Assembly: GCA_017853835.1 (NCBI GenBank)
Contig: JAFMIU010000007.1
Coordinates: 24,892-88,891 of the forward strand
Source of the DNA: Pirellulales bacterium
Lineage (GTDB): Bacteria > Planctomycetota > Planctomycetia > Pirellulales > UBA1268
Direction of reading: 5' to 3'
Length of the DNA: 64,000 bases
In this document: positions 1 to 9,997 of the stretch, piece after piece
Position numbering within the stretch: the first letter of the stretch is position 1
Layout of the letters: each line of letters begins with the position of its first letter
Translations under genes and position numbers: made by a program
The notes under the pieces: model-generated
The model's database searches: none
Seen by the model: the letters and a program-made list of their open reading frames with translations, nothing else
Told to the model about the DNA's origin: nothing

Positions 1-2
1 CG

Positions 3-611
3 TCGGCACTGCCCCCCCGGCCTGCCGCGCCATCGGGAACGCGCACGGCGCTCTTCCTCTCGCGGATCCACCCCATCAAGGGCCTGCCCCTGCTCCTGGA
101 AGCCTGGAACCGGGTGCGGCCCGCGGGTTGGCATCTCGAGATCGTCGGCAACGACGACGGCGGCCACCGCGCCGAGGTGGCGAAACTGATCGCTGAACTG
201 CGGCTGGGAGACATGGTGCGACTCGGCGACGCGGTCGCGGAGGGAGACAAGTGGCGGCACTACGCGGCAGCCGACCTGTCGATCCTGCCGACCCGCTCGG
301 AAAGCTTCGGACTCGCGATCGCGGAGGCGATGCTCGCCGATCTGCCGGTCATCACCACGCATGGCGCCCCGTGGGAGATTCTCCAGACGCATCGCGCCGG
401 TTGGTGGGTTCCGGTCGGCGTCGAACCGTTGGCCGCGGCGCTCGCGGAGGCGACGAGCATGCCGGCGGATGCCCTCACCGCGATGGGCCGTCGGGCCGGC
501 GAGCTTATCCGCCGGGAGTTCGACTGGCGGACGATCGCAAGCCGCTTGTGGGAAGCCTACGACTGGCTTTTGAACAGCGGCCCCCGCCCCGCCTTCGTGG
601 ATGTCGCGTGA
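3..611 (+). CDS. Glycosyltransferase, GT4-like (5' end outside the window)
   Basis: Open frame continues to the left edge; GT4 C-terminal motif 'LPTRSESFGLAIAEAMLADLPVITTHGAPWEIL'. Confidence 0.85.
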   Translation, partial: SALPPRPAAPSGTRTALFLSRIHPIKGLPLLLEAWNRVRPAGWHLEIVGNDDGGHRAEVAKLIAELRLGDMVRLGDAVAEGDKWRHYAAADLSILPTRSESFGLAIAEAMLADLPVITTHGAPWEILQTHRAGWWVPVGVEPLAAALAEATSMPADALTAMGRRAGELIRREFDWRTIASRLWEAYDWLLNSGPRPAFVDVA

Positions 612-616
612 GCGCC

Positions 617-1801
617 ATGAAGGATCAAACCGGTGGCCCTGCGGACGGTCCCGATGCCCGCCATGTCACGCAGGAGCAGTGCCTCTTCGTGGGGCCGGAC
701 CTGGCCCGCACCGGCGGCGCCGCCTACCACATGCGGCAGATTTTCCGATGGACGCGCACGCCGAATGTGACGTTCGCGACTTTCGGCAGCACAGTGACGC
801 CCGACGTCGCGGAGCGCGCTGCCCGCGTCGTGCACATCGAGAAGCGGAAATGGACCGGATACCCGGCGGCCATCTCGCGGCTCGCCGCCCACGTGCGGGA
901 AACCCGGCCCGCCGCGACGCTCGCCTTCGGCATCCAGCCGCTGCTCGTCACCTGGGCGGCCTTCGGCCTGGTCGGCCACCGCGGCGGCCTCGGCTACATC
1001 GAGATCACACGTCCCTGGGAGGCCTTCAACACGGTCGGCTGGGGTCCGCGCACCTACGCCAACGACTGGCTGATGCGGCGCTCGCTCGCCCGTTGCGACA
1101 TCGTGACGGCCAACTGCACCGACGGTGTCGATGAACTGCGAACCCACTACCACGTCCCGGCGGCGATCAGCCGCCGTGTGCACAACCTGCTCGACTTCAG
1201 CGAGTTTCCCCCCGGGAAGACCGATTACCGGATCGCGGGCCCGGCCCAACTCTTGACTACCAGCAGGCTCGTGCCCGACAAGGGGCTGGAGGATCTCATC
1301 GAGGCGGTCGCCCGTCTGGCACCGCGGCGCAACGTCCATCTCACGATCGTCGGCGACGGCCCGCTCCGCGGCACCTTGGAACGCCTCGCGGCAAGCCGCG
1401 GGGTCACCGACCGCGTTCGCTTGGCCGGTTGGGTGAATCCTCCGTTCAGCCTGATCACGGCGGCCGACCTGTTTGTGTTTCCATCGCACTACGAGGGCTT
1501 TCCAAACTCGGTCCTGGAGCCGATGGCCATGGGCGTGCCGGTCGTGACGAGCTTCTGGGGCACCGACGCCCGGGAACTGGCCGCCGCGGGCGCCGTCCTC
1601 GGCCATGAGCCCAGGGATGTCGACGGGCTGTGTGGCCAGATCGAAAGAGCGTTGGAGAAGGAGTCACTGCGGCGCGACCTCGCGGAGAAAGCGCGGGTGT
1701 GTGCCGCGCAGTACGACTCGCGGACGGCGGCGGCGGAATACGACGGACTGTACGCGGAACTCGCAGCCATCGCGGCCAGCCGCAGGCCGTCTGGAGTCTG
1801 A
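617..1801 (+). CDS. Glycosyltransferase family 4
   Basis: ORF 251..1801 with likely start ATG617 (MKDQTGG...); motifs 'TTSRLVPDKGLEDLIEA' and 'FPSHYEGFPNSVLEPMAMGVPVVTS'. Confidence 0.85.
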   Translation: MKDQTGGPADGPDARHVTQEQCLFVGPDLARTGGAAYHMRQIFRWTRTPNVTFATFGSTVTPDVAERAARVVHIEKRKWTGYPAAISRLAAHVRETRPAATLAFGIQPLLVTWAAFGLVGHRGGLGYIEITRPWEAFNTVGWGPRTYANDWLMRRSLARCDIVTANCTDGVDELRTHYHVPAAISRRVHNLLDFSEFPPGKTDYRIAGPAQLLTTSRLVPDKGLEDLIEAVARLAPRRNVHLTIVGDGPLRGTLERLAASRGVTDRVRLAGWVNPPFSLITAADLFVFPSHYEGFPNSVLEPMAMGVPVVTSFWGTDARELAAAGAVLGHEPRDVDGLCGQIERALEKESLRRDLAEKARVCAAQYDSRTAAAEYDGLYAELAAIAASRRPSGV

Positions 1802-1807
1802 CTCGAC

Positions 1808-2644
1808 ATGTCCTACTCCACGCTCGTGCTGACAAAGAACGAATCCGTCAACATCGGCCGCTGCCTGGAATCGCTCGCCTCCTGCGACGACATCGTCGTG
1901 CTCGATTCCTTCAGCGACGACGCGACGGAAACGATCGTGAAGAACACCGCCGCCCGGTTCCTGCAGCGGGCGTTCGATACTTTCGCGGGGCAGCGCAACT
2001 GGGCCATCGACAACGTCGTCTTCAAGCACCGCTGGGTGCTGCACCTCGACGCCGACGAATGCCTGACGCCGCAACTCCACGCCGAACTCTCACGGCTGGC
2101 CAACGCCGACGAGAAAAGCGCCTACATGCTCGCCAACCGCGTGATCTTCATGGGCCGCTGGATCCGCCGGTGCACCATGTATCCCTACTACCAGGCCCGC
2201 TTCCTCAGGCTTGGTGAGTCGCGGTTCAAGCAGGTGGGGCATGGACAGCATCTCGACCACGCGACCCGCGGCACCGGCATCGCGCTCGAGCCCTACACCC
2301 ACTACAACTTCTCCAAGGGCATCGCCGACTGGGTGGCCCGCCACAATCGCTATTCCGACGACGAGGCCCGCCGCATCACCCGCGACGACCGGGCATTTTT
2401 CGCGTCGCTGCCCGCGGCGATCTTCGCCCGCGACGCGGGCGAGAAGCAGCAGGCCCGCAAGCGGTTGGCCGACCACCTGCCGTTCCGACCCCTCGTGCGG
2501 TTCCTGTATCTCTACGTGTGGAAGTGGGGATTCCTCGACGGTCGCGGTGGATTCGACTATTGCATGCTGATGGCGTTCTACGACTACCTGATCCGGCTGA
2601 AGGTGATCGAGCATCGCCAGCAGGAAATGGGATGCGGCTCGTGA
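1808..2644 (+). CDS. Glycosyltransferase family 2 (LPS core/WaaE-like)
   Basis: 'STLVLTKNESVNIGRCLESLASCDDIVVLDSFSDD' and 'HLDADECLTP'. Confidence 0.85.
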   Translation: MSYSTLVLTKNESVNIGRCLESLASCDDIVVLDSFSDDATETIVKNTAARFLQRAFDTFAGQRNWAIDNVVFKHRWVLHLDADECLTPQLHAELSRLANADEKSAYMLANRVIFMGRWIRRCTMYPYYQARFLRLGESRFKQVGHGQHLDHATRGTGIALEPYTHYNFSKGIADWVARHNRYSDDEARRITRDDRAFFASLPAAIFARDAGEKQQARKRLADHLPFRPLVRFLYLYVWKWGFLDGRGGFDYCMLMAFYDYLIRLKVIEHRQQEMGCGS

Positions 2645-3711
2645 CCGTCGGGAAGCCAATGCCCGAGTCGATGACCGCGACGCCCGCTCTTGCCGTGGTC
2701 ATGGCCGTGAAGAATGGCTCCGACTGCGTCGCCAAGGCCGTCGAGAGCGTGCTCTCGCAGTCGTTTCGCGACTTCGAGTTCGTGGTCGTCGACGACGGCT
2801 CGACGGACGACACGGCAGCGATTCTGGATCGCTACGCCGCCGCCGATCGCCGCATGCGGGTCATTCACCAGGCCAACCAGGGCCTCGGTCCGTCGCTCAA
2901 CACGGCCATCCGCTCGACCACCGCCCCACTCATCGCCCGCCAGGACGCCGACGACGAGAGCCTGCCGGGGCGTTTCGAGGCGCAGGTGCGATTCATGGAG
3001 GCCAACCCGGCGGTGATCGTCTGCGGCACCTGGGCCGAGTTCGTGCACGAGCCCTGGGGTTATCCATTCGCCTTCACGCCGCCTGCCGCGCCCGCGGACG
3101 TGCGGGCGTGGCTGGATCGCGGCGATCGTCCGATCGTGCACGGGAGCGTCGTCATGCGGCGATCCGCGTTGGAGCGCGAAGGGAACCTCTACAGGTTCCG
3201 CGGCTGCAGCCAGGACATCGATCTCTGGCTTCGGCTGCTCGCCGTCGGCGATTTCGCCTTGATTCCCTCGCTGCTCTACCGCTACACGGTCTCCGCTTCA
3301 TCCGCCAGCGCCCGGCAATCCTTTCGCCAGGCGGCCGCGGGAAAACTCGCGGAGAAACTCCACGCCGAGCGCCGCGCCAACGGCCAGGAACTCACCGATT
3401 GGCGGGCGGAGGAGGAGCGCTATCTCTCGATCGCACCACCGCCGCAGGCGACGAGTGCGGAGGTTCATGGTGAATACATTCTCGCCGCCCGTCTTCTTCA
3501 AGCGGGACAGTATCCGCTCGCTGCACGCCACTTCCGCAACTACCTCGCGCATACGTCCAGCCGCTCACTGAGGGCGGTCGTCCTGGCGACGATGTTGCCG
3601 ATGCTGCCGCTGCTGCGGATGATCCTCGCGGCGAAGGAACGGATCCTCGTCGGCCGCCCCTACGTGCTGCGTTACATCGACCGCTCGGGCCGGACCGAAT
3701 CCGCGGCCTGA
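2632..3711 (+). CDS. Glycosyltransferase family 2
   Basis: '[40 protein letters not shown]'; start ATG2632 overlaps the upstream gene. Confidence 0.85.
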   Translation: MRLVTVGKPMPESMTATPALAVVMAVKNGSDCVAKAVESVLSQSFRDFEFVVVDDGSTDDTAAILDRYAAADRRMRVIHQANQGLGPSLNTAIRSTTAPLIARQDADDESLPGRFEAQVRFMEANPAVIVCGTWAEFVHEPWGYPFAFTPPAAPADVRAWLDRGDRPIVHGSVVMRRSALEREGNLYRFRGCSQDIDLWLRLLAVGDFALIPSLLYRYTVSASSASARQSFRQAAAGKLAEKLHAERRANGQELTDWRAEEERYLSIAPPPQATSAEVHGEYILAARLLQAGQYPLAARHFRNYLAHTSSRSLRAVVLATMLPMLPLLRMILAAKERILVGRPYVLRYIDRSGRTESAA

Positions 3712-3725
3712 GCCCGTCCTCCACC

Positions 3726-4286
3726 ATGTTGATCATTCGTATCGCGGCCTACGCGTTCTACAAGTGCATCGCCCAGTTTCTGCCGCAGCCACCCCGTCTC
3801 CTCGGCCTTGGCAAGGTACTGCGCGGGATCTCCTGCCGACCGTTGCTGATCTCGTGCGGCCGCAACGTCAACATCGAGCGGCTCGCCGACATCGGATTTC
3901 GTCCGACGGTGCGGATCGGCGACAACTCGGGCATCGGCGTGCGATCCGTCGTGACTCATGCCGACATTGGCAACGACGTGATGATGGGGCCCGAGTTCGT
4001 CTATATTCCCGTGGGCCATGTGTTCGATCGCACCGACCTTCCCATGCGGCTCCAGGGCCCGACGCCCTACCAACGGCTGACGATCGGTAACGATGTGTGG
4101 ATCGGCCGCCGGGTCATGGTTATGCCGGGCGTGCGGATCGGAGACCACGCGATCATCGCCGCCGGGGCCGTAGTCACCAAGGACGTTCCCGATTACGCCA
4201 TCGTGGGCGGCGTGCCCGCGAAGGTGATCCGTTTCCGCACGTCCGGCGACCAAGCCGGGCAGGTCCCGAGGCAGGAATCCACATGA
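3726..4286 (+). CDS. Hexapeptide-repeat (LbH) acetyltransferase
   Basis: '[50 protein letters not shown]'. Confidence 0.85.
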   Translation: MLIIRIAAYAFYKCIAQFLPQPPRLLGLGKVLRGISCRPLLISCGRNVNIERLADIGFRPTVRIGDNSGIGVRSVVTHADIGNDVMMGPEFVYIPVGHVFDRTDLPMRLQGPTPYQRLTIGNDVWIGRRVMVMPGVRIGDHAIIAAGAVVTKDVPDYAIVGGVPAKVIRFRTSGDQAGQVPRQEST

Positions 4287-5311
4287 CCGTGTCCCGCAAC
4301 CAGAAAAACGTCATCGTCACCGGCAGCGCCGGGTTCATCGGCTTCCACACCGCCATGCGGCTGCTCCGCGAGGGCTACGCCGTCATCGGCATCGACAACG
4401 TCAACGCCTACTACTCCCAGAAGCTCAAGCGCGACCGGCTCGCGCACCTGGCCGGCATGCCTGGCTGGACGTTTCACGAAACCGACCTCACCGACCGCGA
4501 GCGGATCGCCGAGCTCGTCCGCGTCACTGACCCGCATTGCGTCGTGCACCTGGCGGCCCAGGCGGGCGTCCGCTGGTCGATCGAAAACCCGTGGGCCTAC
4601 CTCGACGCGAACCTCACGGGCTTCCTGTCGATCCTCGAGGCCTGCCGCCATCAGGGCCGCGGCCATCTCGTCTACGCCTCCAGCAGCAGCGTGTACGGGG
4701 CCAACACGAAGCTGCCCTTCGCCGTGGGCGACACCGTCGACCATCCGATCAGCCTCTACGCGGCCACGAAGAAGGCCAACGAACTGATGGCCCATACCTA
4801 CAGCCATCTCTACGGACTCCCCACAACCGGCCTCCGCTTCTTCACGGTCTATGGCCCGTGGGGCCGGCCCGACATGGCGATGTGGAAGTTCACGGCGGCC
4901 ATGATCGCGGGCACGCCGATCGAGTTGTACAACCACGGCCAGATGAAACGCGACTTCACCTACGTGGACGACGTGGTGGAGTCGATCACCCGCCTCGTGG
5001 AGCGGCCGGCGACGCCCGATCCGGACTGGTCCGGCGACGCCCCGAACCCGGCCACGAGCAAGGCACCCTGGCGGGTCTACAACATCGGCAACCACACGCC
5101 GGTCGAGGTCCGCTACGTGCTCGAACTCCTGGAGAAACTGGTCGGCCGGAAGACGGAGATCCGCCTCGTCGGCATGCAACCGGGCGACGTTCCAGCGACG
5201 TTCGCAGACGTCGAGGCCCTCACTCAAGCCGTTGACTTCAAGCCCAGCACGCCGATCGAGACCGGCGTGAAGAACTTCGTCGAATGGTATCGGCGGTATC
5301 ACGGAGTGTGA
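4283..5311 (+). CDS. NAD-dependent sugar epimerase, UDP-glucuronate 4-epimerase type
   Basis: '[19 protein letters not shown]', '[16 protein letters not shown]', '[41 protein letters not shown]'; start ATG4283 overlaps the upstream stop. Confidence 0.9.
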   Translation: MTVSRNQKNVIVTGSAGFIGFHTAMRLLREGYAVIGIDNVNAYYSQKLKRDRLAHLAGMPGWTFHETDLTDRERIAELVRVTDPHCVVHLAAQAGVRWSIENPWAYLDANLTGFLSILEACRHQGRGHLVYASSSSVYGANTKLPFAVGDTVDHPISLYAATKKANELMAHTYSHLYGLPTTGLRFFTVYGPWGRPDMAMWKFTAAMIAGTPIELYNHGQMKRDFTYVDDVVESITRLVERPATPDPDWSGDAPNPATSKAPWRVYNIGNHTPVEVRYVLELLEKLVGRKTEIRLVGMQPGDVPATFADVEALTQAVDFKPSTPIETGVKNFVEWYRRYHGV

Positions 5312-5733
5312 TGAGTCCGAGGGTTTTCACCGCCAATCCGATGCGCAGGCTCGTGGAGGCGATCACTCTTGGCTACGCCTTCATCCTCGAGGTGGCGACG
5401 CATTGGCCCTATGACCCGGCTGCCTACCTCCGGATCATGCTGCGCACCGAGCGGCCGCCGTCGGACAAAACGCTCCACTTCGTCGCCTACGCGATCCTGG
5501 CCGGCCTGTTCTGGGCGTGCGCCCGCCTCCGTGGCATGGCGGCGCCGCGAGCGACGCTTGCCGTGATCGTCGTGGTCGCCGCGTGGGCCGCCGTGGACGA
5601 GGTGACTCAACCCCCCTTCTACCGCGCCGCCGAACCGCTCGACTGGGTCTACGACATGGCTGGAGCCGCAATCGGATGCGCAATCGCGATGGCTCTCGAC
5701 CGCTTCATCCCCGGTGAGCGACGAGCGGCATGA
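5311..5733 (+). CDS. VanZ-like small membrane protein
   Basis: 'DKTLHFVAYAILAGLFWA' and 'DEVTQPPFYRAAEPLDWVYDMAGAAIGC'; ATGA overlap with the epimerase. Confidence 0.75.
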   Translation: MSPRVFTANPMRRLVEAITLGYAFILEVATHWPYDPAAYLRIMLRTERPPSDKTLHFVAYAILAGLFWACARLRGMAAPRATLAVIVVVAAWAAVDEVTQPPFYRAAEPLDWVYDMAGAAIGCAIAMALDRFIPGERRAA

Positions 5734-6986
5734 GCGATCCGGCGGCACAGGGCACCCTGCTCGTCATCAGCCAGGTTTACCCGCCGGATCCGGCGGCCGT
5801 GGGCCAGCATCTGGCCGATGCGGCCGAATCGCTGCACCGCCGCGGCTGGCGGGTCGTCGTCTACACGGCAGGCCGCGGTTACGACGACCCCTCCGTCCGC
5901 TATCCGGCCCGTGAAACCCGGGCCGGCGTCGAGGTCCGCCGGCTGCCGCTGTCCAGTTTTGGCAAGTCGTCGATCGCGATCCGCCTCGTCGCCCAGGCTT
6001 TGTTCATGGCGCAGGCGGTCGTCCGCGGGCTGTTCCTCGGCCGGCTCGCGGGCGTCTTGGTCAGCACCAGCCCGCCGTTCGCCGGCTTCGGAGGCACGAT
6101 CGTCTCCTGGATTCGGCGCGTGCCGCTCGTCTGGTGGGCGATGGACATCAATCCCGATCAAATGGTCACGTCGGGGCGGATCGGTGAGCGATCGCTCGTG
6201 GCCCGCGTCTTCGACTGGATGAACCGCCGCACGCTCGCCCGGGCCGGCGCCGTGATCGTGCTCGACGACTACATGAAGGAGCGGATGCTACGGAAGGCGG
6301 ATGTCGCGGACCGACTGCACGTGATTCCCCCGTGGCCCCTGGAGACGCACCTCCAGGCGATCCCGCGCGCGTCGAATCCCTTTCGCCATCGGCACGGCAT
6401 CGATGGAAAGTGCGTCGTCATGTATTCGGGCAACGCGGGCTACTCCACGCCGCTGACGACGCTCCTCGAAGCCGCGAAGCAGGTCGAGGACGTCGCAGCC
6501 TTGCGGTTCGTGTTCATCGGCGGCGGCGTTGTGAAGCGCGAGATCGACGACATGGTGGCCCGTGATCACCCGCCGAACATCCTCACGCTCCCTTACCAGC
6601 CGCTCGACTCGATTCGGTATTCGCTCTCGGCCGGCGACGTGCACGTGGTCTCCATCGCCGACGAGGGCGTGGGCGTGGTCCATCCCTGCAAGATCTACGG
6701 GGCGATGGCCCTGGGAAAGCCGATCCTCGCGCTCGCTCCACCCCGATCCCATGCGGCCGACATCGTCCGCGACCACGGCTGCGGCTGGGCCGTGCGGCAC
6801 GGCGACGTCGAGGCGCTGACGGCGATTCTGCGTGGTATCCTCGTCATGCCCCGGGAGCAGCTCGAAGCCATGGGGAGGGCCGCGAGGAACGCCGTGAACA
6901 CCCGGTTTTCGCACGATCGCCTGCTCGGTGCCGTCTGCGACGTGGTCGAGGGCGTGGCGGTCGGTCGCATGGAGCACCGCGCATGA
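5730..6986 (+). CDS. Glycosyltransferase family 4 (WbuB-like)
   Basis: 'LVISQVYPPDPAAVGQHLADAAESLHRRGWRVVVYTAGRGYDDP', 'MYSGNAGYSTPLTTLLEAA'. Confidence 0.85.
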   Translation: MSDPAAQGTLLVISQVYPPDPAAVGQHLADAAESLHRRGWRVVVYTAGRGYDDPSVRYPARETRAGVEVRRLPLSSFGKSSIAIRLVAQALFMAQAVVRGLFLGRLAGVLVSTSPPFAGFGGTIVSWIRRVPLVWWAMDINPDQMVTSGRIGERSLVARVFDWMNRRTLARAGAVIVLDDYMKERMLRKADVADRLHVIPPWPLETHLQAIPRASNPFRHRHGIDGKCVVMYSGNAGYSTPLTTLLEAAKQVEDVAALRFVFIGGGVVKREIDDMVARDHPPNILTLPYQPLDSIRYSLSAGDVHVVSIADEGVGVVHPCKIYGAMALGKPILALAPPRSHAADIVRDHGCGWAVRHGDVEALTAILRGILVMPREQLEAMGRAARNAVNTRFSHDRLLGAVCDVVEGVAVGRMEHRA

Positions 6987-8989
6987 GCATCGCCCCCCCG
7001 CCCGTCGCCCCCGGCCGTCCGGCCGCCGCATCGGCGGCCGACCTGCTCGACCGCCACGAAGCCGAACTGCGGCAGGCACTCCGCATCCGCCGCACCGAGC
7101 AAAAGCTCCTCGCACTGTATGCGGAAGGCAAGCTCTTCGGCACGGTCCACACGTGCATCGGGCAGGAGTTCAGCGCCGTCGCGGTCGGCCGGGCGATCGC
7201 GCCGCACGACATCGTGTTTTCCAACCACCGCGGCCACGGCCATTTCCTCGCCACGGGCGGTGGCGTCGCCGGCCTGATCGCCGAAGTGATGGGGAAAGAC
7301 ACCGGTGTCTGCCGCGGCCGCGGCGGCTCCCAGCACCTGCAGTTCGGCCGCTATTTCTCCAACGGCATCCAGGGCGGGATCGTGCCGGTGACGGCCGGGC
7401 TGGCGATGGCCCAGAAGCTTCGCGGCACCGGCGCCATTGGAGTGGTGTTCATCGGTGATGGAACGCTGGGCGAAGGCGCTCTCTACGAGACCATGAACAT
7501 CGCATCGCGGTGGGATCTCCCGCTCCTCATCGTGTGCGAGAACAACCTCTACGCCCAGTCCACCTGCCAGACCGAGACGACCGCCGGCGACATCTGCGGC
7601 CGCGCGCGGGCATTCGGCATCGAGGCCCGGTCGGGCGACACCTACGACTGGCCCGAACTGCTCGCCGCCATGGAGGCGGCGGTGGCCGAGGTGCGGCACG
7701 CCTCGCGGCCGCTGTTCTTCCGGATCGACACCTTCCGCCTCATGGCCCACTCGAAGGGAGACGACAACCGGCCGGCCGACTACGTTCAGGCCCACTGGGA
7801 TCGCGACCCGCTGGCCGTGATCGAGCGGCAACTGGCGGCCGACCCGCGGTGGCAGCGGCTGACCGCCGCGGTCGATGCCGAAATCGAAGCGGCGGCCGCG
7901 GAGGCCGACGCCGCCGCCTTCGGCTGCATCGATCCGCCGCCGGCGGGCGGCGCCGCCAACTGGCAGCCGGTCCGCTTCGAGGAGGAGCGGATCGTCGACT
8001 CGGTGCAGCGCGGGCTTGGCACGGCCCTGGCGGCGGACGAACGGGTGATTCTGATCGGGGAGGACATCGAGAGCCCCTATGGCGGCGCCTTCAAGTGCAC
8101 GAAGGATCTGTCGGCGACCTACCCCGGCCGCGTGCGGAATACGCCGATCTCCGAACTGGCGATCGTCGGCATCGGCAACGGCCTCGCGCTCGGCGGCATG
8201 CGGCCGGTCGTGGAGATCATGTTCGGCGACTTCGTGACCCTGGCGATGGACCAGTGGATCAACCACGCAGCCAAGTTCGCCTTCATGTTCGCCGACAAGG
8301 TAACCGTGCCGCTCGTGGTGCGGACACCGATGGGTGGCAAGCGCGGGTACGGAGCCACCCACAGCCAGTCGCTGGAGCGGCACGTCGTCGGCGTGCCCGG
8401 CACCGACGTGCTCTGCCTCCACCACCGCTTCCCCGCCGCCGACCTCTACCGACGGCTGTTCGCCACGCTCGACCGACCGACTCTCGTGGTCGAAAACAAG
8501 ATCCTGTATGGCAAGCGGGTTTCCGCGGAGCCGCCGCCGGGCTATTCGCTCGCGGCGACCGATGAACGCTACCCCACGGTGCGGCTCTCGCCGGGCGACA
8601 CTCCGGCTCTCACGATCGTCGCCCTCGGAGGCATGGGGCTGGACGCCGAGGAGGCGTTGGCGGATCTCTTCGAGGCCGACGAGGTGACCGCCGACCTCTT
8701 TCTGCCGACGCGTCTCTACCCGTTCGACGTCTCGGTGCTGGCGGACAGCCTGCGGACGACCCGCCGCCTGCTGGTGGTGGAGGAGGGGCAGGGTTTCGGG
8801 TCGGTGGGGGCCGAGATCGCAGCCCAGGCAGCCGAGCGATACGGCGCGGCGGGCCTCTCGGTGGCCCGCGTCGCGGCGGTAGAATCGCCGATCCCGGCGG
8901 CGCGGCCCTTGGAAGCGGCCTGCCTGCCGGGCGTGGCACACATCCTGGCCGCCGCCCGCGGCCTTCTGCACGGCACATCCCATGGCTGA
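6983..8989 (+). CDS. ThDP-dependent 2-oxoacid dehydrogenase E1, alpha and beta subunits fused in one chain
   Basis: Alpha half with ThDP motif 'GDGTLGEGALYETMNIASRWDLPLLIVCENNLYAQS'; beta half 'ERVILIGEDIESPYGGAFKCTKDL...RVRNTPISELAIVGIGNGLALGG'. Confidence 0.9.
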   Translation: MSIAPPPVAPGRPAAASAADLLDRHEAELRQALRIRRTEQKLLALYAEGKLFGTVHTCIGQEFSAVAVGRAIAPHDIVFSNHRGHGHFLATGGGVAGLIAEVMGKDTGVCRGRGGSQHLQFGRYFSNGIQGGIVPVTAGLAMAQKLRGTGAIGVVFIGDGTLGEGALYETMNIASRWDLPLLIVCENNLYAQSTCQTETTAGDICGRARAFGIEARSGDTYDWPELLAAMEAAVAEVRHASRPLFFRIDTFRLMAHSKGDDNRPADYVQAHWDRDPLAVIERQLAADPRWQRLTAAVDAEIEAAAAEADAAAFGCIDPPPAGGAANWQPVRFEEERIVDSVQRGLGTALAADERVILIGEDIESPYGGAFKCTKDLSATYPGRVRNTPISELAIVGIGNGLALGGMRPVVEIMFGDFVTLAMDQWINHAAKFAFMFADKVTVPLVVRTPMGGKRGYGATHSQSLERHVVGVPGTDVLCLHHRFPAADLYRRLFATLDRPTLVVENKILYGKRVSAEPPPGYSLAATDERYPTVRLSPGDTPALTIVALGGMGLDAEEALADLFEADEVTADLFLPTRLYPFDVSVLADSLRTTRRLLVVEEGQGFGSVGAEIAAQAAERYGAAGLSVARVAAVESPIPAARPLEAACLPGVAHILAAARGLLHGTSHG

Positions 8990-9995
8990 AATCCGCGTTC
9001 CCCGCGAAACCGTCAACGACGACAGCGTGCGGATCGTCCGCTGGCTTGCCGCCGACGGCGAACCGGTGCGGGCCGCCGCTCCGGTCGTGGAGATCGAAAC
9101 CTCCAAGTCGGTCCTCGAGGTCGAAGCGCCCGAGGCCGGCCGGCTGAGAATCGTGCGGCAGGCGGGCGACATGGTGGGGATCGGCGAGCTCCTCGGCCTG
9201 GTTGGCGAGGCGGCCCCCGCAGCCCAGCCCGCGCCGGTCGCAGCCGCGCCGCAGGCGGCGCCGGCGGCCGGAGCCGCCTCCCGCATCTCGAAGAAGGCCC
9301 GCGAACTCATCGTGGCGCACGGACTCGACGAATCTGCTTTCGGGCATCTGCCGCTCGTTCGCGAGGCCGACGTGCTCGCGATGGTGGCCGGCCGCGGTCC
9401 GACGGCGACTGCCGTTCCCGCGCCTGCGGAGGCTCCGCGACCGGACGCGACCGCCACACCCGACACGTGGCGGCCCCGCGGCCTGCTCGGCGACGCGGCC
9501 CGCTCGGCCGACGAGCGGGGCCGAGGCGTGGTCTGGCTCTTCTGGAACTACTTCTGGCGAAACTGGCTGCTCGGCAATCTCGTGCGGGTGGCTCCGCGCG
9601 GCGTCATCAACGTGCTGCACCGCTGGCGGGGCGTGCAGATGGGCCGCGACTGCTACATCGACCCAAACGCCATACTGGAAACGGCCTATCCCGAGAACAT
9701 CTCGCTCGGCGACGACGTGCGGGTGACGGCCGGGGCGATCGTCATGACCCACATCAAGGCGCCCCACTACCTGCGTGACAAGGGCTTCGTGCCGGTGGTC
9801 CTCCAGCCGGTGCGGCTCGACGACCACTCGTTCATCGGCGTCAACGCGGTCGTCCTCCCCGGCGTGACGGTCGGCAAGGCCGCCGTCGTCGCCAGCGGAG
9901 CCGTCGTCACGGCCGACGTGCCCCCGTTCACGATGGTGGCCGGCAATCCTGCCAAGGTGGTCAAGCGATTCGGCGAACCGCCGGCGCGGAATTGA
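8982..9995 (+). CDS. Chimeric E2-like protein: N-terminal lipoyl domain, E3/E1-binding-like domain, C-terminal LbH acyltransferase instead of the CAT domain
   Basis: Lipoyl-lysine context 'VVEIETSKSVLEVEAPEAGRL'; Ala/Pro linker; PSBD-like 'ASRISKKARELIVAHGLDESAFGHLPLVREADVLAMV'; LbH 'SFIGVNAVVLPGVTVGKAAVVASGAVVTADVPPFTMVAGNPAKVVKRF'. Overlaps the E1 gene by 8 nt. Confidence 0.85.
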   Translation: MAEIRVPRETVNDDSVRIVRWLAADGEPVRAAAPVVEIETSKSVLEVEAPEAGRLRIVRQAGDMVGIGELLGLVGEAAPAAQPAPVAAAPQAAPAAGAASRISKKARELIVAHGLDESAFGHLPLVREADVLAMVAGRGPTATAVPAPAEAPRPDATATPDTWRPRGLLGDAARSADERGRGVVWLFWNYFWRNWLLGNLVRVAPRGVINVLHRWRGVQMGRDCYIDPNAILETAYPENISLGDDVRVTAGAIVMTHIKAPHYLRDKGFVPVVLQPVRLDDHSFIGVNAVVLPGVTVGKAAVVASGAVVTADVPPFTMVAGNPAKVVKRFGEPPARN

Positions 9996-9997
9996 AG

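Noticed and set aside
6695-9466. 923-aa minus-strand ORF
   Set aside because: Antisense shadow of the E1/E2-like genes caused by high GC3; low-complexity Arg/His/Gly composition and no recognisable domain.
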